64,000 bases of DNA from JAPWJZ01 sp966211335 (GTDB taxonomy: Bacteria; Pseudomonadota; Alphaproteobacteria; Micavibrionales; UBA2020), in contig CBIHNF010000003.1 in the NCBI GenBank assembly GCA_966211335.1, positions 62,001 to 126,000 on the forward strand, given 5' to 3'. The notes under the pieces were generated by a model. The model saw only the letters and a program-made list of their open reading frames with translations. It made no database searches and was not told where the DNA came from. Position numbers and translations under genes: made by a program. This document shows positions 60,540 through 64,000 of the stretch, one piece after another. The first letter of the stretch is position 1. Every line of letters begins with the position of its first letter.

Positions 60540-61721
60540 TTACCTGTCGATCCCCTTGAACTTAGGCGTAATGGCGGATTGAGGCTTTCCCGGGGCTGTC
60601 AGTGACAAGATCCTCTCGACCGTCGTCGTGCCGATATGGCGGGATTTTTCAAGGCGCTCCGGCGTGCCATCAAGGCTGAAAGGCGTTTCCGCCCCGCCCG
60701 GCACGGGAATGCCGCGCGAAATTTCCGGCACGAAATTGGTTTCCACCTGCATGCCGCGCATCTTGAAGTGGCCGGCCAAGAAGTCGACGATGTTGTTGGC
60801 GGAAAACTCGACGCAGAAGTTGGTGGCAAGGCCGCCGATGTTGATCTGCACGTCTTCAATGCCCTGTTTTTTCAGGTTCTGGGCGATGGTCTTGAAAACA
60901 TCCCAGGCGGCAGTCATGGTTTCGCCGTCGTTTTCAACGCCGATGCCGTAGCTGTCCACTTCCGACTGCGCGCCCTTGCGGACGACGTAGAATTCATTGC
61001 CGGTCGCGGCATCGCGGTGATAAACGGTGAGGCTCATCAGGTCGCCGGCGAGCTTGTCTTTCAGCTCCTGCGGCAGTTGCATGTCTTCCGGATAGAGGCT
61101 GCTGTCCGTGCCCTGCACGCAGTGCTTGGTCCAGAGGGTTTGCGTTGACAGCAAACGGCCTTCGCGGCCCATTTCGTTGAAGGTTTTGTCAAAGTAGCTG
61201 TCCAGCACTGCTGTCACGCGGCCGCGGTCCTTTTCCGACGGCGCAAGGCCGGAGGATGTTTTGACTTCAACCTTGCGGATGCGGCCGTCGGCTTCTTTGA
61301 GGCCGATAATATTGCGCTCTTCATCCAGCACGATTTCGTTGAAGGGGAACGGGATGGGCGGGTTGTCAAAGCCGTTGAAGAAATGCACGGGCTGCTGCGC
61401 CGCAAGTTCAAGCGCGGGGCCGATCATGGCGGGCTGGTCGTTTTCGGCCAGGAAGGCTTTGAATTTTTCCGTGCGATAGGCCATGACGCCGGGGTGGTTA
61501 ACCATGAAGGAGATATGGTTGCTGGGGTGGTAATCCTGCCCCAGAATAAAGGTCGTGTTACGGCTTTGCGCAATCATCTCGCCCATGATCGGCGTCACCT
61601 GTTCGCCCTGCGGCACGTATAGCACGCCGCCGTTTTTATCGGTCAGCGACAAATCCATGAAGCCGCGTTCCGGGTCGATGAAGACGTTGATGACGGCGGT
61701 TTTGCGAGACAAGGCTTTCAT
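60540..61721 (-). CDS. pncA: Enlarged nicotinamidase (isochorismatase superfamily)
   Basis: It deamidates nicotinamide to nicotinate. The 393 residues are nearly twice the usual ~210. All catalytic elements are visible: Asp16 (VFIDPERGFMD), Lys249 (FYVVRKGAQSE) and Cys303 (GGLATNFCVEFSA); metal ligands Asp63 and His65 (GQDYHPSNH) and His200 (LWTKHCVQGT). The extra ~100 residues form one insertion between the DYHPSNH and WTKHCVQG motifs (about 75-190) plus a C-terminal tail from about 330. The start shares one base with the pncB stop (TAATG). Confidence 0.92.
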   Translation of the reverse strand: MKALSRKTAVINVFIDPERGFMDLSLTDKNGGVLYVPQGEQVTPIMGEMIAQSRNTTFILGQDYHPSNHISFMVNHPGVMAYRTEKFKAFLAENDQPAMIGPALELAAQQPVHFFNGFDNPPIPFPFNEIVLDEERNIIGLKEADGRIRKVEVKTSSGLAPSEKDRGRVTAVLDSYFDKTFNEMGREGRLLSTQTLWTKHCVQGTDSSLYPEDMQLPQELKDKLAGDLMSLTVYHRDAATGNEFYVVRKGAQSEVDSYGIGVENDGETMTAAWDVFKTIAQNLKKQGIEDVQINIGGLATNFCVEFSANNIVDFLAGHFKMRGMQVETNFVPEISRGIPVPGGAETPFSLDGTPERLEKSRHIGTTTVERILSLTAPGKPQSAITPKFKGIDR

Positions 61722-63661
61722 TATTTCATTCCTCCCGCTTTGGGAAAGTTCTGCGTTTGCGACGGGGCATTGCCGCCCTCAAAGCGTTCTTTGTATGCGG
61801 CCACCCCCTGGTTGGCAGCGGCATGGCCAAGATGCTTTTGTTCAACCGCCATGCGCTGCACGAAGAGGTTATGGTCGAGATAGACCGGCACATGCGCCTG
61901 CGCGGCGGGCAGGGATTTCTCCAAGGCTGCGATATCAATCGTCAAATTCGCATCGCCCGATTTGCGCGCGCGGTTGAAGGCTTCGACGAGGGCGGAGGCC
62001 AAAGCCTCATCCCGCGGACGTTCCACGTTGCGGACGCCGGGCGGCAGCGTTGCCAGCTCGTCCTTGATCGCTTTTGTCAGCAGCGGCAGGTCGGTCGTGA
62101 AAATGCCGGAACCTGCATAAGTTTCTTTCTGCGCGGGCGCTTTATACACATATTCGCCTTGCGCATCGAAGACCGGCACCAGCAGGTCCTTGAAGGTGAG
62201 CGCAGGGGACGCGTTGGCTTTGTCGGCGAAGTTGCGGAGGTTCACCATGCCCCCCTTGGCATCAAGCCCGAGGTTTTCGTCAAAAATAACGACGCGGTCC
62301 AGCTGGCCTTCCGCCGTATAGTAACGGCGCGAATTGATTTTGCCGGGGTTGGATGATTTGACCGGCGCGTTGGAAGCAACCTTCATGATCGGCGTCATGG
62401 TTGCATCTTCCGGCAGATGCTTGCCGTCCAGCACATCCATGTAGACGGAGGCGCCTTTATAGACGAGGCCCAGCGGCGGCACATGCGATCCGGCGGTTCC
62501 GATGCCCCAGGATTTGAAGAAGGCGCCGGCGGCGCGCATTTCCTTGGCGACATATTCGTCAATGCCGTCGGCGGCGGAGCAGAAGACGGTGCATTTATCG
62601 GCGACTTTCAGCAATTGCGCATCGGTCATGTTCGCCACATCTTTCGGGGCGGTGCCGGGGATGAAGCCTTCTTCCGCAAAGCGGCGCAGGGCGATTTTGG
62701 AATATTTCACGATATCGCCGGAGTCAAAGCGCACGCCGTAATTTTCGCCAAGGCCCTCGGCGCGGAGTTCCTTGATGACCTTGATAGCGTTTTCAAGACC
62801 CTGAATAGGATCATAAGTATCGACAAGCAGAATGCCGCTTTCGGGATGCGCGAAGGCGAAGCTGCGGAAGGCGTCTTGGGTCAGCGCCTGTTTCAATTCA
62901 TCCGTCTTGCCGTCCTTTTGCATTTTGAACAGGCCAGCCATGGGAATACTGGCGACCTCATGCGCGTGGGTCATGACCCAGGCGTGGTCCATGGTGCCGG
63001 CGAAAGTCATGCCGAATTCTTTGGCCGCAATACCAGTGGAGCTGGAGGTGTAGCCACCCATGCCGAGGCTACGGGCAGATTCAATCAGCGCGCCAAGCCC
63101 CGGGCCGCGGCGCATGCCCTGCACCGACGCGGAACCGGTGGGGGAACCGTTATCGAGCACCTCTTCCAACACATCGCTCTGCCGCGCGCCTTGTGTCGCA
63201 TAGGCGCTATGGCCGTTGATGATGCCGAGGGCGACGGATTCCAGCATCTTGACCTGCGCGAGAGGGCCTTCGACGCGGAGGACGGGCTCCTGAGGAAAGA
63301 AGACGGCGCCTTCGGGCGCGGCATCAATCTTCAGCTTGAATTCCATTTTGGAGAGGTAGTCGATGAAATCATCCGGGAACTGGCGCTGGCCGGATTTGGT
63401 TTTCAAGGAAGACAGGTAATGGAGATCATCATCGGAAAAGCCGAACTGCTGCCAGCGTTTGACGATATCAATGACACCCTCAAGCCCGGCGGCCACGGTA
63501 TAGCCCGCGCCCAGGGCTTCTTTGCGGCCGAACATATAAAACACGGCAGGGTTATCGGCCCGGCCTTCCAGCCAATAGGCATAGGCGGTGGTGAAATGGT
63601 ATTTATCGGTCACCAGCGGCGTTGTCTGGTCGATGGCGTAGTTGTCAGAAATAAAGCCCAT
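61721..63661 (-). CDS. pncB: Nicotinate phosphoribosyltransferase, long form
   Basis: It makes nicotinate mononucleotide from nicotinate and PRPP. About 646 residues against 400-490 for most PncB. The N-terminus LVTDKYHFTTAYAYWLEGRADNPAVFYMFGRKE (in part) and AAGLEGVIDIVKRW fit the type II PRTase family. FPQEPVLRVEGPLAQVKMLE, SVQGMRRGPGLGALIES and GTMDHAWVM (the region of the phospho-His) follow, then VRFDSGDIVKYS. A C-terminal extension of about 130 residues past the core (APAQKETYAGSGIFTTDLPLL onward) is unusual. The ATG at 63661 is preferred; a GTG two codons earlier lacks a ribosome site. First gene of the NAD operon; a nicotinamide-using (NadV) reading is less likely. Confidence 0.9.
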   Translation of the reverse strand: MGFISDNYAIDQTTPLVTDKYHFTTAYAYWLEGRADNPAVFYMFGRKEALGAGYTVAAGLEGVIDIVKRWQQFGFSDDDLHYLSSLKTKSGQRQFPDDFIDYLSKMEFKLKIDAAPEGAVFFPQEPVLRVEGPLAQVKMLESVALGIINGHSAYATQGARQSDVLEEVLDNGSPTGSASVQGMRRGPGLGALIESARSLGMGGYTSSSTGIAAKEFGMTFAGTMDHAWVMTHAHEVASIPMAGLFKMQKDGKTDELKQALTQDAFRSFAFAHPESGILLVDTYDPIQGLENAIKVIKELRAEGLGENYGVRFDSGDIVKYSKIALRRFAEEGFIPGTAPKDVANMTDAQLLKVADKCTVFCSAADGIDEYVAKEMRAAGAFFKSWGIGTAGSHVPPLGLVYKGASVYMDVLDGKHLPEDATMTPIMKVASNAPVKSSNPGKINSRRYYTAEGQLDRVVIFDENLGLDAKGGMVNLRNFADKANASPALTFKDLLVPVFDAQGEYVYKAPAQKETYAGSGIFTTDLPLLTKAIKDELATLPPGVRNVERPRDEALASALVEAFNRARKSGDANLTIDIAALEKSLPAAQAHVPVYLDHNLFVQRMAVEQKHLGHAAANQGVAAYKERFEGGNAPSQTQNFPKAGGMK

Positions 63662-63722
63662 TATCACACCGTAATATAAGAAGATTTAAGGATTTCAGTC
63701 TCTTATTGTAATTTCAGCGAAT

Positions 63723-63777
63723 CTATTATACTCTTATGTCAAAGTCAAGGAGTTATGCTAGGTTAGAGTATATATAG
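63723..63777. promoter_or_regulatory. Long inverted repeat in the divergent pncB / PRPP synthetase-like promoter region
   Basis: CTATTATACTCT (63723-63734) and AGAGTATATATAG (63765-63777) are complementary, with a perfect 8-bp core (TATACTCT/AGAGTATA) and one extra base, separated by 30 bases. The symmetric position between two divergent genes suggests an operator for a regulator shared by both, possibly NAD-responsive. Its similarity to a known box (NrtR, NiaR) was not established. Confidence 0.45.
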
Positions 63778-63808
63778 GTTGTACACCCATTTATCATAGG
63801 CTGTCGAT

Positions 63809-64000
63809 ATGAATAAACCGCTAAAACCGCTTCTTCTTTTGGGCAACAGCATTGCCCCGGAAACGGCTAAAGAAATGGTCGATTCAGGGCGTTTTGACCT
63901 GCTCAAAGGGGCCAGCATCGGCAAGTTCGGCAGTGACGAGCCCTTTGTGGAGCTGATGAAGGGCGAAGAGGCGAATTTCGCCGCTAATGCAGAGCGATTG
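63809..64000 (+). CDS. Probable PRPP synthetase-like protein (3' truncated by window edge)
   Basis: The first 64 codons of an ORF running off the window. The reading LLLLGNSIAPETAKEMVDSG, then ASIGKFGSDEPFVELMKGEE, lines up with the start of ribose-phosphate pyrophosphokinase (FAGNxxPELAxxIA...VGRFSDGExxVxIxENVRG): the GN(S/A) strand, the helix, and the xxGKFxSDExxVEL strand. It is divergent, so only similar, not a standard Prs. PRPP is the co-substrate of the neighbouring pncB, which supports the assignment. No strong ribosome site is seen before the ATG. Confidence 0.45.
   Translation, partial: MNKPLKPLLLLGNSIAPETAKEMVDSGRFDLLKGASIGKFGSDEPFVELMKGEEANFAANAERL

Noticed and set aside
1..64000. 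tRNA or rRNA genes
   Set aside because: No cloverleaf-like segment with a T-loop GGTTCRA pattern or rRNA-like stretch was noticed in the intergenic gaps; a tRNAscan run would settle it.

Overview
The window looks like a chromosomal segment of an alphaproteobacterium, probably from a little-studied branch. It is moderately GC-rich and densely packed, with many ATGA or TAATG overlaps. It has a TrpE-TrpG fusion of the rhizobial type, a membrane PuuD urate hydroxylase with a cytochrome c tail, and a type I-secreted RTX repeat protein. No rRNA, tRNA, CRISPR array or prophage was seen. The organism call is inference from gene content. A few visibly AT-rich orphan genes, one IS3-family remnant and three copies of a short dispersed repeat mark the accessory spots.

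Layout. 1-6070: tryptophan operon trpE(G)-D-C-F-B-A, with the 5' end cut by the window edge and every junction overlapping. 6081-11741 (minus): giant RTX-type calcium-binding protein. 12004-14201: phosphomannose isomerase-type cupin, ROK sugar kinase and an AT-rich membrane-anchored orphan. 14260-20076 (minus): 1938-residue bacterial alpha-2-macroglobulin with a thioester motif. 20212-27683: urate catabolism. uraH faces the puuE-uraD-alc-allA operon, and a second unit fecR-like/aceB/puuD follows an IS remnant. Together these genes cover urate -> 5-hydroxyisourate -> OHCU -> allantoin -> allantoate -> ureidoglycolate -> glyoxylate -> malate. 27769-34794: MFS transporter, repeat-bearing SPFH protein, beta-propeller glycosidase-like protein, membrane M48 peptidase. 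34918-39042: protein with two degenerate GGDEF-like domains, a 50-aa partner ORF and an unrecognised two-TM protein. 39151-43573: guaA and guaB, separated by an AT-rich orphan and a dispersed repeat. 43594-44379: promoter, yybP-ykoY manganese riboswitch and mntP.

44380-56163 (minus): nine-gene de novo purine operon purF-E-C-D-N-L-Q-H-M. PurL carries a PurS-like N-terminal region, PurC and PurE are enlarged, and no purK or free purS is present. 56409-56969: Yip1-family membrane protein, then a bidirectional terminator.

56997-63661 (minus): compact NAD salvage operon with an enlarged nicotinate phosphoribosyltransferase, an enlarged nicotinamidase, and a three-domain protein combining an NMN/NaMN adenylyltransferase-like domain, a nitrilase-type glutaminase and NAD synthetase. 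A divergent, truncated gene at the right edge resembles the start of a PRPP synthetase, and a long inverted repeat lies in the shared promoter region. This NAD module is the most novel-looking system in the window. The urate-to-malate cluster and the repeat-bearing SPFH protein come next.
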